DNA from: Competibacter_A sp037045685
GTDB lineage: Bacteria; Pseudomonadota; Gammaproteobacteria; Competibacterales; Competibacteraceae
Direction: 5' to 3'
DNA length: 64,000 nucleotides
Assembly: GCA_037045685.1 (NCBI GenBank)
Contig: JBAOII010000033.1
Span: 1 to 64,000, forward strand
The position numbers and the translations under genes are program-made. A model generated the notes under the pieces. That model was not told the origin of the DNA. It was given only the letters and a program-made list of their open reading frames with translations, and did not search any database. Shown piece by piece: positions 22,590 to 31,825 of the stretch. How positions within the stretch are numbered: the stretch's first letter is position 1; each line of letters starts with the position of its first letter.

Positions 22590-23193
22590 TTACGCCGCGC
22601 CGGGCAGTTCCAGCACCGCGCCGGTTTCGGCGCCCTCGACGCTTTGCGACGTACAGTCGCGCGACCGCGGCGGCGGGTTGGCCGAGGCTCGGGTCCATAT
22701 GCAGGGCTTGTAGCGTTTCCGTGACCCACGGCGGGCTGACCACGTTCACCCGAATCCCGCGCGGCGCTTCCAGCGCGGCGGCGCGAACGAAACCTTCCAG
22801 TCCGGCGTTCACCAGGCTGATGGCCGCGCTGCCGGGCATCGGCGACCGGGCCAGCACCCCGCTGGTCAGGGTGAACGAGCCGCCGTCCCGGATCTGGTAG
22901 AAGCCGATCCGCACCAGATTGACCTGACCCATCAGCTTGTTCGCCAAGCTGAATTGGAAGTCCTCGTCGCTCAAGCCGGCCAGCGGGCCGAAACGGGCCA
23001 GACCGGCGGCGCTGACCACCGCGTCCACCGGACCGGCGGCTTCGAACAGCGCCCGGATCGAATCCGGTTGGGCGAGATCGACGGTGAGAGGGGTGCTGCC
23101 GTGGCTGGCGGGAACGATCTCGTGGCGGGCCGCGAGGGCTTCCGCGACCGCCCGGCCGATGGTGCCGGTGGCGCCGATGAGGAGGATGCGCAT
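22590..23193 (-). CDS. Short-chain dehydrogenase (SDR), frameshifted near the end
   Basis: Corrected length about 200 aa, short for the family. N-terminal nucleotide motif GATGTIG, then VSAAG, catalytic Ser in TLTSGVL, and a C-terminal PWVTETL. The usual YxxxK is replaced: the segment after the Ser reads PGSAAISLVNAGLEGFVRAA, so the catalytic Tyr is missing, as in atypical SDRs. One extra A in an A-run near 22641 shifts the frame; in the corrected frame the protein ends ASVEGAETGAVLELPGAA with a stop at 22590. Substrate unknown. The gene lies tail-to-tail with ovoA. Confidence 0.75.
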
Positions 23194-23279
23194 GAGGGTG
23201 TTCTCCCGGAAGGTCGATGGTTGGCGGAACGGGGCGAATGGGCGAGCTTCCCGTGCTTAGACCGCGCTCCGCGCTCGGT

Positions 23280-26200
23280 TCACGCCCGTTGCAGCAACTC
23301 CAGCAATTCCTCCGCCGAAATCTTGCCGCTGGCGCCGGTGCCTTCCAGCAGGCGCTCGGCCAAATCCCGCTTCTGGTGGTGCAGGGCCACGATTTTCTCC
23401 TCGATGGTGTCCTGAGCCACCAGCCGGTAGATGGTCACCGGTCGCTGCTGGCCGATCCGGTGCGCCCGGTCGGAGGCCTGATCCTCCACCGCCGGATTCC
23501 ACCACGGGTCCATGTGGATCACGTAATCGGCGGCGGTCAGATTCAATCCCAGCCCGCCGGCTTTCAGGCTGATCAGGAACACGTCGCCGCGCCCGGCTTG
23601 AAAGGCGTCCACCCGCTGCTTGCGCTCCGGCCCCGGCGTGCCGCCGTCCAGATATTGATAGGCGACGCCTTTCCGTTCCAGCGCGGCCCGGAGAATGGCG
23701 AGATGATCGACGAACTGGCTGAACACCAGCGCCTTGTGCCGGTTCTCCAACAGTTCGTCCAGGATGTCCTCGAACATGGACAGCTTGGCGCCGCCCAAAG
23801 CGGTGTCCGGCAGCACCAGGCTGGGATGGCAGCAAGCCCGGCGCAGCTTCATGATCTCGGCCAGAATTTGCAGCGGTTTCTGGCTCTCGTCCCCGTCCAG
23901 TTTGGCCAGCCGGGCCAGCGCCTGCTGGCGCAAGGCTTCGTACAGGGCCATTTCCTCCGCGCCCAACTCCACCCGTCGCAGAATCTCGGTGCGCGGCGGC
24001 AGCGCCTCCAGCACCTCCGATTTCAGCCGGCGCAGGATGAAGGGCTGGATCAATTTTCGGAGCCGGTGCCGCGCCCGCGCGTCCTGGTCGCGCTCGATGG
24101 GGGTCGCGAAACGCTGGTTAAAATGCTCCAGGGAACCCAGCAGGCCCGGATTGATGAAGCGGAACAGGTTCCACAGCTCGCCCAAATGGTTTTCGATGGG
24201 GGTGCCAGTCAGCATCATCTTGAAATCGCCCCGCAGCGTCAGGGCCGCCTGGGATCGCTTGGCGCCCGGATTCTTGATGGCTTGGGCCTCGTCGAGCACG
24301 AGGGTCCGCCACCGGACTTTCGCCAGCCGCTCCGCTTCCTGTTGCAGCAGGCCGTAGCTGCACACCAGCAGATCGAAGGCTCCCAGCCGCGCCAGGGCTT
24401 GCTCGCGATCGCCGCCGCCGAAAACGGTGGCGTTCAGGGTGGGCGCGAAGCGGCGGGTCTCGTCCAGCCAGTTCAGGCACACCGAGGTCGGCGCGACCAC
24501 CAGGGTCGGGCCGTCCGGCGCCCGATTCAGGATCAGCGCCAGGGCTTGCACCGTCTTGCCGAGACCCATGTCGTCGGCCAGACAGGCGCCGACGCCCCAG
24601 TGAGCCAACCGGGCCAGCCATTGAAACCCTTCCGCCTGATAATCCCGCAGTTCGGCCTGCAAAGTGGAAGGTGCCGCCGCTTGCAGCGTCTCGGCCTCGC
24701 GCAGCCGTTGCAGGTGGGCTTTCCAGTCCGCGTCCCCTTTGACCGTCCGGGCGTCCGCCGCGAAAGTTTCCAGGGCCAGCGCCGCCAGCGGATGCAGGCG
24801 CACGCCCTTGGCGGTCGGCTCGCCCAGGCCGCCGACTTCCTCCAGCCGCTGGCGGAATTCCCGAGTCAGGGCCAGAAACCGACCCTCGCCCAGCGGCACG
24901 AACCGGCCTGGCGCTCGCTCGATCAGCTCCAGCAACCGGCGCAAATCCAGCACCAGATCATCTTCCAGCCGCAACTCGCCGCTGAACTCGAACCAGTCCC
25001 GCTGGCGCTTGATGTTCAGGCGCAGTTGGTCGAGGGAAGCTTGGCGGCCGACCTTGAAGCGTTCGCCTTCCGGCCATTCCAGCACGGCCTGATCGCCCAG
25101 CGCCTGCAGCTCCAGCAGCGCCTCCAGACACGTTTCGGGATCGGCCAGCAACCATTCCCCGCCGACGGTGGGCTGGCGGGACAAGGTCGGGACCGCCTTG
25201 ATGACTTGGGTCGCCCGTTGCCGCTCCACTTTCAGATCGCGCCGGGTTTGCAGGCGCCGGCCGTCGATTTCGGCGATCACCCGCTCGCCGCCAACGCCGG
25301 GCCGATAATAGGGGCCGCCGCTCGCGAACGGTTTGACCAGCAGCTCGATTTTCAGCCCGTCACCGAACGGCAGCAGATGGATGTGCGGCTTGGGTTCGGC
25401 GGCGATTTCTTCCAGGTTCTCCACGCCGGCGCCGACGCTGGATTGGACGGTGACCAGATTCGACAGGCTGGCCACGGTTTCCAGCACCCGCGCCTCGGCC
25501 GCCGCCGGCACCAGCAAGCCTTCGCCGAGAATCGTCAGAATCCGCTGGTGCGCCTCGCCGAACACGATCACCTTGAGCCGGGTCGGCGTCTCCTTGAGCA
25601 CTTTCAGGGTTTCGCCCGGCAGGGCCTTGGGGGACAGCTCCAGCCGCCACTGCGCGCCGTGCGGGACGATCAGCAGTTCCGGTTCGCCCCGGACCAGCTC
25701 CACCCGCGTTTCCGGCGCGTGCTCCCAAAACAGCAGGGGATGGCCGACCAGTTGCGGCAGCGCCTTTTGGGGATCGATGTCGTAGCTGGTCGCGCCGTAA
25801 TAGCCCGAATAGCTGGGGCGCACGCCGGCGCAGGCCGCGACATCCTGAGGGGTGAGATAATCGAGCCGCTCGGCGCGGGAATACAAGCGCTTCAAGGCGA
25901 TCGGCCGGCCGCGAGTCCACAGGCCCCGCGCGTCCCGCTTTTGCTCGCGGGGGATCAGCGCGCAATGACCGCTCTCGTGCCAGCGCAGCCACCAGACCAG
26001 GCGGGTTTGCGCCGCCGCCGCTGCCGGCGATTCCTGTCCGGTTTGGCTCAGATCGAGCAGGGCGCTCAGGGCGTGTTCCCAGGGTTCTTTTCGGCGGAAT
26101 AGCTGGACGATGCCGCGGCCGCCGCCGGTTTCCTGTCCGGGCGGAGCGGTTTGGCCGTCTTGCCGGCTGCGCAGGCGTCGCGACAAGTCGGTCAGCTCGG

Positions 26201-27425
26201 CCTCGATCCAGCGATAGCCGGTTTTGCGGGCGAGGTTCAGCAGGATTTCGGCGGGCTCGCGCAGGGTCTGGGGTTCGGCGGCGTTCAGCCAGAACAGCGC
26301 CAGCAGTTGAAAAAAGCGGTCGGCGGCGGGGCGCGGGATCGAGACGGCCAGCGGAGTCGGTTCCTTGCGCGAGCCCTGCTGGATTTCGACCACTTCCAGC
26401 AGGCTGCGATAGACCAGGGCGAAAGGGTAATGCGCGTTTTTGTCGAGCGCGGGCGCCATCGCCTCCGCTGCCTGACGCAAGCGGGCGGCGGTGCCGCTGG
26501 CCAGCAGGGCCAGGACAAAAAAGACGCCGGCCAGATGATCGAAGAAAATCTTGCGCTTGCGGGTCCGTTGCCGCAGCAGTTTCAGCGCGGTTTCGTAGTG
26601 CTGGATGGCCTCCTCGTCGGCGCCTTCCAAAAACGCCAGCCAGCCGCGCAAGGCTCGGCCGTGGTCGGTGTCGTGCTCGCCGAGATACTGTTTGGCCCGC
26701 GCCAGATCCCCGCAGAGCAGATAATGTTCGGCCAGATAATAGCGGGCGATTTCGGCGCAACGGTTCTCGGCCGCCAAGGCTTCCGCCAGAGCCAGCGCCT
26801 CGGTGGCCGGCTCGAAATCGCGCAGGCCCGCCGTGAAGATGGTGGCCAGCGCCTCGCCCAGCAGTTCGTCCGGCAACGCCCGCAACCCTTCGGGATTGAA
26901 GGGATTGTTGAAGATGAGAAGCCACGGCGGATAGCGATGGTATTCGCCGGGGAACTGGCGGGCGCAAGTCTCCAGGATGCGTTGCGCCCGCCGGGTGTCG
27001 CGGCGGTGAAAGGCGATGCGCAGCTCGCGCAGGCATTGCCGGTAGGTATAGAAATAGGGGTAGTCGCTGTCCCAGCCGGGGATTTTGATGGTTTGTTGCA
27101 CCGCCATCGCCAGGGCTTCGAAGCGGCCATCCAAGATCGCCTGACGGGCGGCTTCCTCCGCCAGCAAGGGATGGCAGCGGAACTGGTTGTTCGATTTGAC
27201 GACGACCTTGGCATCCACCAGCCGGTTGAGCAGGGCGGTCAGCTTCGGTATCGTGAAGCCCTTGAGATCGAACGGCGGCAAGTCGCAACGCCGCGCGCAG
27301 TCCAGCAGCGGACTTTTCGTGACGCCATCGTAAATGACGGAGAGCAGTTGCAGGATCGCTTGTTCTGGCGGCGCCAGCGTTTCGTAGGCGTCGATCAAGT
27401 GCCGGCGATCATCGGTTGCGGCCAT
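23280..27425 (-). CDS. Large SNF2-family DEAD/DEAH helicase with an unusual long N-terminal half
   Basis: About 1381 aa; I choose the ATG at 27425 over a TTG nine bases upstream. Residues ~20-90 look like a winged-helix; about 100-400 is rich in helical, TPR-like repeats; the middle is unassigned. The helicase occupies about 920-1375: DDMGLGKT (motif I, near 950), DEAQ (II), LTGTPIEN (III) and QASDRAHRIGQ (VI) are all present, so ATPase activity is likely. Bacterial SNF2 proteins translocate on double-stranded DNA and remodel protein-DNA complexes; this N-terminal architecture is not RapA. Single gene, intact despite its length. Role unknown; DNA repair, transcription or defence are all possible. 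Confidence 0.85.
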   Translation of the reverse strand: MAATDDRRHLIDAYETLAPPEQAILQLLSVIYDGVTKSPLLDCARRCDLPPFDLKGFTIPKLTALLNRLVDAKVVVKSNNQFRCHPLLAEEAARQAILDGRFEALAMAVQQTIKIPGWDSDYPYFYTYRQCLRELRIAFHRRDTRRAQRILETCARQFPGEYHRYPPWLLIFNNPFNPEGLRALPDELLGEALATIFTAGLRDFEPATEALALAEALAAENRCAEIARYYLAEHYLLCGDLARAKQYLGEHDTDHGRALRGWLAFLEGADEEAIQHYETALKLLRQRTRKRKIFFDHLAGVFFVLALLASGTAARLRQAAEAMAPALDKNAHYPFALVYRSLLEVVEIQQGSRKEPTPLAVSIPRPAADRFFQLLALFWLNAAEPQTLREPAEILLNLARKTGYRWIEAELTDLSRRLRSRQDGQTAPPGQETGGGRGIVQLFRRKEPWEHALSALLDLSQTGQESPAAAAAQTRLVWWLRWHESGHCALIPREQKRDARGLWTRGRPIALKRLYSRAERLDYLTPQDVAACAGVRPSYSGYYGATSYDIDPQKALPQLVGHPLLFWEHAPETRVELVRGEPELLIVPHGAQWRLELSPKALPGETLKVLKETPTRLKVIVFGEAHQRILTILGEGLLVPAAAEARVLETVASLSNLVTVQSSVGAGVENLEEIAAEPKPHIHLLPFGDGLKIELLVKPFASGGPYYRPGVGGERVIAEIDGRRLQTRRDLKVERQRATQVIKAVPTLSRQPTVGGEWLLADPETCLEALLELQALGDQAVLEWPEGERFKVGRQASLDQLRLNIKRQRDWFEFSGELRLEDDLVLDLRRLLELIERAPGRFVPLGEGRFLALTREFRQRLEEVGGLGEPTAKGVRLHPLAALALETFAADARTVKGDADWKAHLQRLREAETLQAAAPSTLQAELRDYQAEGFQWLARLAHWGVGACLADDMGLGKTVQALALILNRAPDGPTLVVAPTSVCLNWLDETRRFAPTLNATVFGGGDREQALARLGAFDLLVCSYGLLQQEAERLAKVRWRTLVLDEAQAIKNPGAKRSQAALTLRGDFKMMLTGTPIENHLGELWNLFRFINPGLLGSLEHFNQRFATPIERDQDARARHRLRKLIQPFILRRLKSEVLEALPPRTEILRRVELGAEEMALYEALRQQALARLAKLDGDESQKPLQILAEIMKLRRACCHPSLVLPDTALGGAKLSMFEDILDELLENRHKALVFSQFVDHLAILRAALERKGVAYQYLDGGTPGPERKQRVDAFQAGRGDVFLISLKAGGLGLNLTAADYVIHMDPWWNPAVEDQASDRAHRIGQQRPVTIYRLVAQDTIEEKIVALHHQKRDLAERLLEGTGASGKISAEELLELLQRA

Positions 27426-27605
27426 CGGGAACAAACCCCCGTATCGGAAAGTTGCAAATTATATCATCATCTTATAGCCATAAGGCACTTTAATAAACTC
27501 GATCATCGATCTTATTCGCGTTCCGCTACGCGCAACGCTCTCCGATGCATTGGCGATGATCGGGCGAGGCTGCCGATGCTTCCCGACTCCGGTTATCATG
27601 GGCGA

Positions 27606-28187
27606 ATGCCCTCTCTCTCGCTGATCTGCTATCCCTCCGCGCCCGATACGAGCGTTCGCCGGATCGCGGTGCGGGTGCGCCGGATGCGCGGGGGAACGCT
27701 CGCCCTGGCTTACCGGATCGAGGGCGACGCGGAGCGCGTGCGCTGGCCGCCGCCGCGCCCGCCGCGCCGCGCCGACGAACTCTGGCGGCACACCTGCTGC
27801 GAGCTGTTTCTGGCGGAGCGCGGCCGAGCCGGCTACCACGAATTCAATTTCGCGCCATCGACCGAATGGGCGATTTATCGTTTCCAAGCCTATCGGGAGG
27901 GCATGGCGGTGGTGGAAAATGCGGGACGGTTGCGGGTCGCGTCGCGCGTCCGCGCGGATCGGCTCGAACTGACCGCCGCCATCGATCTCGGCGCGCTGTC
28001 GCCGCGCCTGACCGGCGTGGATTTGCGCTTGGCCGTGTCGGCGGTCATCGAGGCAGCGGACGGACGCTGCTCGTATTGGGCGCTCCGGCACCCGCCGGGC
28101 CGGCCCGATTTTCATCACCCGGACGGTTTCGCGCTCGCGCTCGACCGGATCGCCCCCGCTTCGGAGTTCCCGCGACAGCCGGATTAA
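27606..28187 (+). CDS. DOMON-like domain protein
   Basis: 193 aa. The ATG at 27606 is the first one fitting the conserved start (SLSLICYPSAP). The protein has the short beta-sandwich pattern of the DOMON/CBM9-like family: LALAYRIEG, RRADELWRHTCCELFL, YHEFNFAPSTEWAIYRF, LRLAVSAVIE and the ending SYWALRHPPGRPDFHHPDGF. Members are often annotated 'DOMON-like domain-containing protein' and may bind sugars or haem. No signal peptide is visible. It lies 28 nt before alaA and may be co-transcribed. Confidence 0.8.
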   Translation: MPSLSLICYPSAPDTSVRRIAVRVRRMRGGTLALAYRIEGDAERVRWPPPRPPRRADELWRHTCCELFLAERGRAGYHEFNFAPSTEWAIYRFQAYREGMAVVENAGRLRVASRVRADRLELTAAIDLGALSPRLTGVDLRLAVSAVIEAADGRCSYWALRHPPGRPDFHHPDGFALALDRIAPASEFPRQPD

Positions 28188-28215
28188 ACCCATAACCCAG
28201 CAGGACGAACCCCAA

Positions 28216-29442
28216 ATGCAACCCGTACTGAAATCCGCCAAGCTGTCCAACGTCTGCTACGACATTCGCGGGCCGGTGCTGGCGCGCGCCAAGCAGATGG
28301 AAGAGGAAGGGCAGCGGATCACCAAGCTCAACATCGGCAACCCGGCGCCGTTCGGTTTCCTGGCGCCGGACGAACTGGTGCAGGACATGATCCACAACCT
28401 GCCGGATGCCTCCGGCTACTGCGACTCGAAAGGGCTGTTCGCCGCGCGCAAGGCGGTGATGCATTACACCCAGCAGAAGCGCATCCTCGGCGTGCAGGTC
28501 GAGGATATCTACATCGGCAACGGGGTGTCCGAGCTGATCGTGATGGTCTTGCAAGCGTTGCTGAACAACGGCGACGAGGTGCTGATCCCGGCCCCGGACT
28601 ACCCGCTGTGGACGGCGGCGGTGAGCCTGTCGGGCGGGACGCCGCGCCACTACCTGTGCGACGAGCAGTCGGACTGGCTGCCGGATCTGGACGACATTCG
28701 CGGCAAGATCACCCCGAACACCCGCGCCATCGTCGTCATCAACCCGAACAACCCGACCGGCGCGCTGTATCCCGAGGCGGTGTTGCGGGAGATCGTGGAG
28801 ATCGCCCGCCAGCACCAGCTGATCATCTACGCCGACGAGATTTACGACAAGGTGCTCTACGACGGCGCCCAGCACACTTCGATCGCCGCCCTGGCGGACG
28901 AGGTGTTGTGCATGACCTTCAACGGGCTATCGAAAAACTACCGGGCTTGCGGCTATCGCGCCGGCTGGGTGGTGGTATCTGGCGACAAGAGCCACGCGCA
29001 GGACTATATCGAAGGTCTCACCATCCTCGCCTCGATGCGGTTGTGCGCCAACGTGCCGGCGCAATACGCGATCCAGACCGCGCTCGGCGGCTATCAGAGC
29101 ATCGACGATCTGGTGCTGCCCACCGGCCGCCTGGGCAAACAGCGCGATCTGGCGTTCGACCTGATCACGGCGATTCCCGGCGTCGGTTGCGTCAAGCCGC
29201 GAGCGGCGCTGTATCTGTTTCCCCGGCTCGATCCCAAACGCTATCCCATCGCCGACGACCAGCAGTTCGTGCTCGACCTTCTCCTGGAGGAAAAGGTGCT
29301 GCTGGTGCAGGGCAGCGGCTTCAACTGGCCGCATCCCGACCATCTGCGCATCGTGTTTCTGCCCCACGAGGACGATCTGAGCGATGCGATCGGGTGTTTT
29401 GCTCGCTTTTTGGAGCGTTACCGCAAGCGCCATGCCCTGTGA
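28216..29442 (+). CDS. alaA: Glutamate-pyruvate (alanine) aminotransferase AlaA
   Basis: 408 aa, a full-length class I/II PLP aminotransferase. The PLP lysine is Lys240 in FNGLSKNYR, with NPNNPTG, YADEIYDK and GYRAGW around it. The N-terminus (KLSNVCYDIRGPVL) and the ending (WPHPDHLRIVFLPHEDDL) are characteristic of AlaA. It makes alanine from pyruvate and glutamate in the cytoplasm. AGGA lies upstream of the ATG. Confidence 0.93.
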   Translation: MQPVLKSAKLSNVCYDIRGPVLARAKQMEEEGQRITKLNIGNPAPFGFLAPDELVQDMIHNLPDASGYCDSKGLFAARKAVMHYTQQKRILGVQVEDIYIGNGVSELIVMVLQALLNNGDEVLIPAPDYPLWTAAVSLSGGTPRHYLCDEQSDWLPDLDDIRGKITPNTRAIVVINPNNPTGALYPEAVLREIVEIARQHQLIIYADEIYDKVLYDGAQHTSIAALADEVLCMTFNGLSKNYRACGYRAGWVVVSGDKSHAQDYIEGLTILASMRLCANVPAQYAIQTALGGYQSIDDLVLPTGRLGKQRDLAFDLITAIPGVGCVKPRAALYLFPRLDPKRYPIADDQQFVLDLLLEEKVLLVQGSGFNWPHPDHLRIVFLPHEDDLSDAIGCFARFLERYRKRHAL

Positions 29443-29458
29443 CCTGCGACGGGTAGAC

Positions 29459-29500
29459 CATCGCTCTCCACTCCCTCGCCCACTCGCGGCGAGGGAGGGA
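29459..29500. repeat. REP-like palindromic element
   Basis: Palindrome of the form CTCCCTCGCC-CACTC-GCGGCGAGGGAG, directly downstream of alaA. It marks the left border of the accessory region. Confidence 0.5.
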
Positions 29501-29531
29501 GGTGATGCCTCGCCTCGCCGCGCGATTGGAA

Positions 29532-30344
29532 TCAGGGTGTCGCCTGAACCGGGCTCAGTTTCGCGCACTCCCGCCGAACCTTTTCGAGCATCCATTTCCA
29601 GACCTGGCCCGCTTCGTGTTTATCGGCATCGGGAGTGATGGTCGTCGGGCCGTCCGGCCACCCTTCGTCGATAAATTGTTTTCCGGCCGGCACCGACTGG
29701 CTGTCCCACGGCATTCCGCCGATGCCGCCGTGGGTGGCCAGGAAATAGTGCTCCGCATAGCCGGTCTTGGAAGAGTCTTCCCGAAGGTAGCCGCAATTGC
29801 CGAACGATTCTCTCGATTTCGCTTGCGGATGTCTCCTCGCATGATAAACCTGCCTGACATTGCCGCTGATCGGCCGACCGGGTGGATGAATCCATTTCTC
29901 GGGATTGAGCGGATAGCGAGGATCGAACGGCAGGGACCAGCGGCGAGGATCGTAGGGAATGCGAGGTAGACCGCCGACGGGAATGGATTTGTCGACCGCG
30001 TCGAACAAAAACATCGCGTCGACCGCGTGGCCGGCGTCTTTCAGCCAATACGCGACCTCGATCACGCCGGCCCCCCCGCGACTGTAGCCGGAGAGAAATA
30101 GCTTGGCTCCGGGATTTTCTTTCAGCTTGGCGATGACGTAGTTGTAAGCCTTCCAGGCCTGGATGTAAGTGTCGTTTCCGAACAGGCGCGGACCGCGATG
30201 ATAGAATGCCTCGGGTATCCAGGCTTGCGAACCGCCAGCTCCCTCCCCGCGACTGAGCTTGCGAACGTGGCTGTTGGCGAAGGATCGCCTGTAATTCGAA
30301 TTGAGCCAATCTCCGGTGCCGTCGATGCCCGCGAAAATAATCAT
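29532..30344 (-). CDS. Alpha/beta hydrolase, candidate lipase-type effector
   Basis: 270 aa from the ATG at 30344, preceded by AAAGGAG. No signal peptide. The start MIIFAGIDGTGDW resembles the DUF2235/Tle1-type opening strand; a nucleophile elbow GYSRGG lies near residue 105, FDAVD follows near 135, and a late His is present in FLATHGGIGGMPW, giving a plausible Ser-Asp-His triad. DUF2235-type hydrolases include type VI secretion phospholipase effectors. No VgrG, PAAR or Hcp gene is nearby, so the effector reading is inference from fold and neighbourhood; an ordinary esterase is the alternative. It sits at the edge of a patchy accessory region. Confidence 0.6.
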   Translation of the reverse strand: MIIFAGIDGTGDWLNSNYRRSFANSHVRKLSRGEGAGGSQAWIPEAFYHRGPRLFGNDTYIQAWKAYNYVIAKLKENPGAKLFLSGYSRGGAGVIEVAYWLKDAGHAVDAMFLFDAVDKSIPVGGLPRIPYDPRRWSLPFDPRYPLNPEKWIHPPGRPISGNVRQVYHARRHPQAKSRESFGNCGYLREDSSKTGYAEHYFLATHGGIGGMPWDSQSVPAGKQFIDEGWPDGPTTITPDADKHEAGQVWKWMLEKVRRECAKLSPVQATP

Positions 30345-30575
30345 GAAATAGCTCCTTTGGCATTGATCGTCGGAGAAGGATCGCGCCGATTTTTTCCCGC
30401 CCCATGTCGTATCGCGGTCAATTATCATGCCAAATGATTGTTTTAGTGCCGAATCTTTATTTCCAAAACCAAAATAATAACGCCCGTCGGCCAGATCGAC
30501 TGGAATTGAGGAGCAGGTGCTCGTCCGGCGAAAGGATGATGAAAAAGAGGGCCGCAATCCGGTGAATCGCGGGGA

Positions 30576-30782
30576 TCAGTTCATTTTGGTATCCGGCCAA
30601 TCAAACTGGACCGGATCAGATTGGTCCATCGGGAACATCGCAACCCGATAATCGCGCTTGGGTGTCACAAGCCCTGAAAGTTCCGCAGACAAGGTCGGGT
30701 TTTCAGTTTTATCCGGTCCTGTTTGGCAGTTGGACAGCCTTTTTTCCGCCGATTGCCACCCGGCGGATCGGCCCGAAATTCA
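30576..30782 (-). pseudogene. Possible gene remnant in the region upstream of the hydrolase
   Basis: The region 30345-30904 holds no complete gene. On the minus strand a frame with protein-like composition (LSGLVTPKRDYRVAMFPM...) ends at 30576 but has no start codon and is stopped at about 30782. It may be the end of a lost gene. The stretch 30780-30880 is AT-rich and probably carries the promoter of the RNase A-like gene. Confidence 0.3.
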
Positions 30783-30904
30783 AAATTTGATTATCCCGAT
30801 TATTTGAATAGATTAATTTTAATTTTCAACGTCATGGCAATATTAGCACAGGAATTGCTTTCAATGGCTTCAAATTTTTGGTTTGCTTTTTGGAGACCAT
30901 CGGT

Positions 30905-31432
30905 ATGGATCGACGGCGCCCCTACGACGAAAGCGACGTGAGAAGCATCCTCCGTGCGAGCGAATTCAGAATAAGCCGTACTGGAATGACCGGTCACACT
31001 GGCGAAAAGCATGTGCTAATCACCGGTGAAGGCATGTTGAAACGCGCGCAAGAAGCTTATGATCAGACCAGGGACGGTATGATCGTGAGGCCGACCACCG
31101 CCTTTTGCGATGAAGCGACCGCTGTCCGCGTGGTGACTGATGCACTAATCTCTCCGCCGGGCCAAGATGCGCTCGGGTATTTGGACGGATATGGCATACC
31201 GCTGGGTGCCCGCGTTTCGATCGAGGCGCGGGTCCAGCCCTTTCCGGCGCGCTTCGTTCCGCATCCAGATATTAAACGGACGATTACCATCGACGGGGTT
31301 TTCGTGTTGATCGAAAGCATATGGGAAGGCGAACAAAACTATAAAATCCACATCCATACTGGATTTCCGATCACGGCTTTCAGGCGAGGCCAACCCGCGT
31401 GGTGCGATCACCGCAATGTGTGGCATCCCTGA
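30905..31432 (+). CDS. Predicted RNase A-like toxin (CdiA-CT RNase_A_bac type)
   Basis: 175 aa from the ATG at 30905 (GGAG nine nt upstream). The first 25 residues carry no signal peptide. The core follows the pattern of the bacterial RNase A-like toxin domain found at CdiA C-termini: GHTGEKHV (His31 and His36), then LKRAQEA, PTTAFCDEATAVRVV, and the closing strands YKIHIHTGFP, which supply the family's late Tyr and Thr. In the family this domain cuts RNA and is neutralised by an immunity protein. Here it stands as a free module rather than on a CdiA. Recognition is by pattern only; the similarity should be tested with profile searches. Confidence 0.6.
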   Translation: MDRRRPYDESDVRSILRASEFRISRTGMTGHTGEKHVLITGEGMLKRAQEAYDQTRDGMIVRPTTAFCDEATAVRVVTDALISPPGQDALGYLDGYGIPLGARVSIEARVQPFPARFVPHPDIKRTITIDGVFVLIESIWEGEQNYKIHIHTGFPITAFRRGQPAWCDHRNVWHP

Positions 31433-31540
31433 CGGAGGTTTCCCGCGCCGAATTCCGCGCTGGACATCGCCAATCGCGAGGGGGCGGTAACGTCCGCTGG
31501 CCTCCTCGAATTCACTGATTTTTTTAAGGAGCGAACAACC

Positions 31541-31756
31541 ATGAGCTGGTCCATCAATTTTCACGCCGACGAGGAACAAAAGGTCACGGTCGAGGCGGAC
31601 TGGCAGGGTCCGGGCGATTATCGGCTCCGTCGGCTGGACGGCGAGACGACGCCGCTCGGGGCCTGCAACACCCCCGAAGAGATGCTGGAGGCCCTGCTGG
31701 ATACCGACTGGGCGCCCGAACTGGAAGGGGCGCGGGTCGAGCCGGTATCGCCCTGA
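31541..31756 (+). CDS. Small acidic protein, possible immunity or unrelated
   Basis: 71 aa, acidic, with a clear AAGGAG site. I do not recognise a family. The sequence looks like a small beta-rich soluble domain (YRLRRLDGETTPLG). It lies 108 nt downstream of the RNase A-like toxin on the same strand, which makes a cognate immunity role possible, but the gap and the lack of a recognisable family leave this open. Confidence 0.55.
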   Translation: MSWSINFHADEEQKVTVEADWQGPGDYRLRRLDGETTPLGACNTPEEMLEALLDTDWAPELEGARVEPVSP

Positions 31757-31825
31757 GCGAGACACTTCCCTTGGTCGGCGCGTTGCACTACGCTAAACCG
31801 GACGACACTCGACCAGGAATCCCCC

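Noticed and set aside
23217..26102. A 961-codon plus-strand frame opposite the SNF2 helicase
   Set aside because: Antisense shadow; the helicase motifs are on the minus strand.
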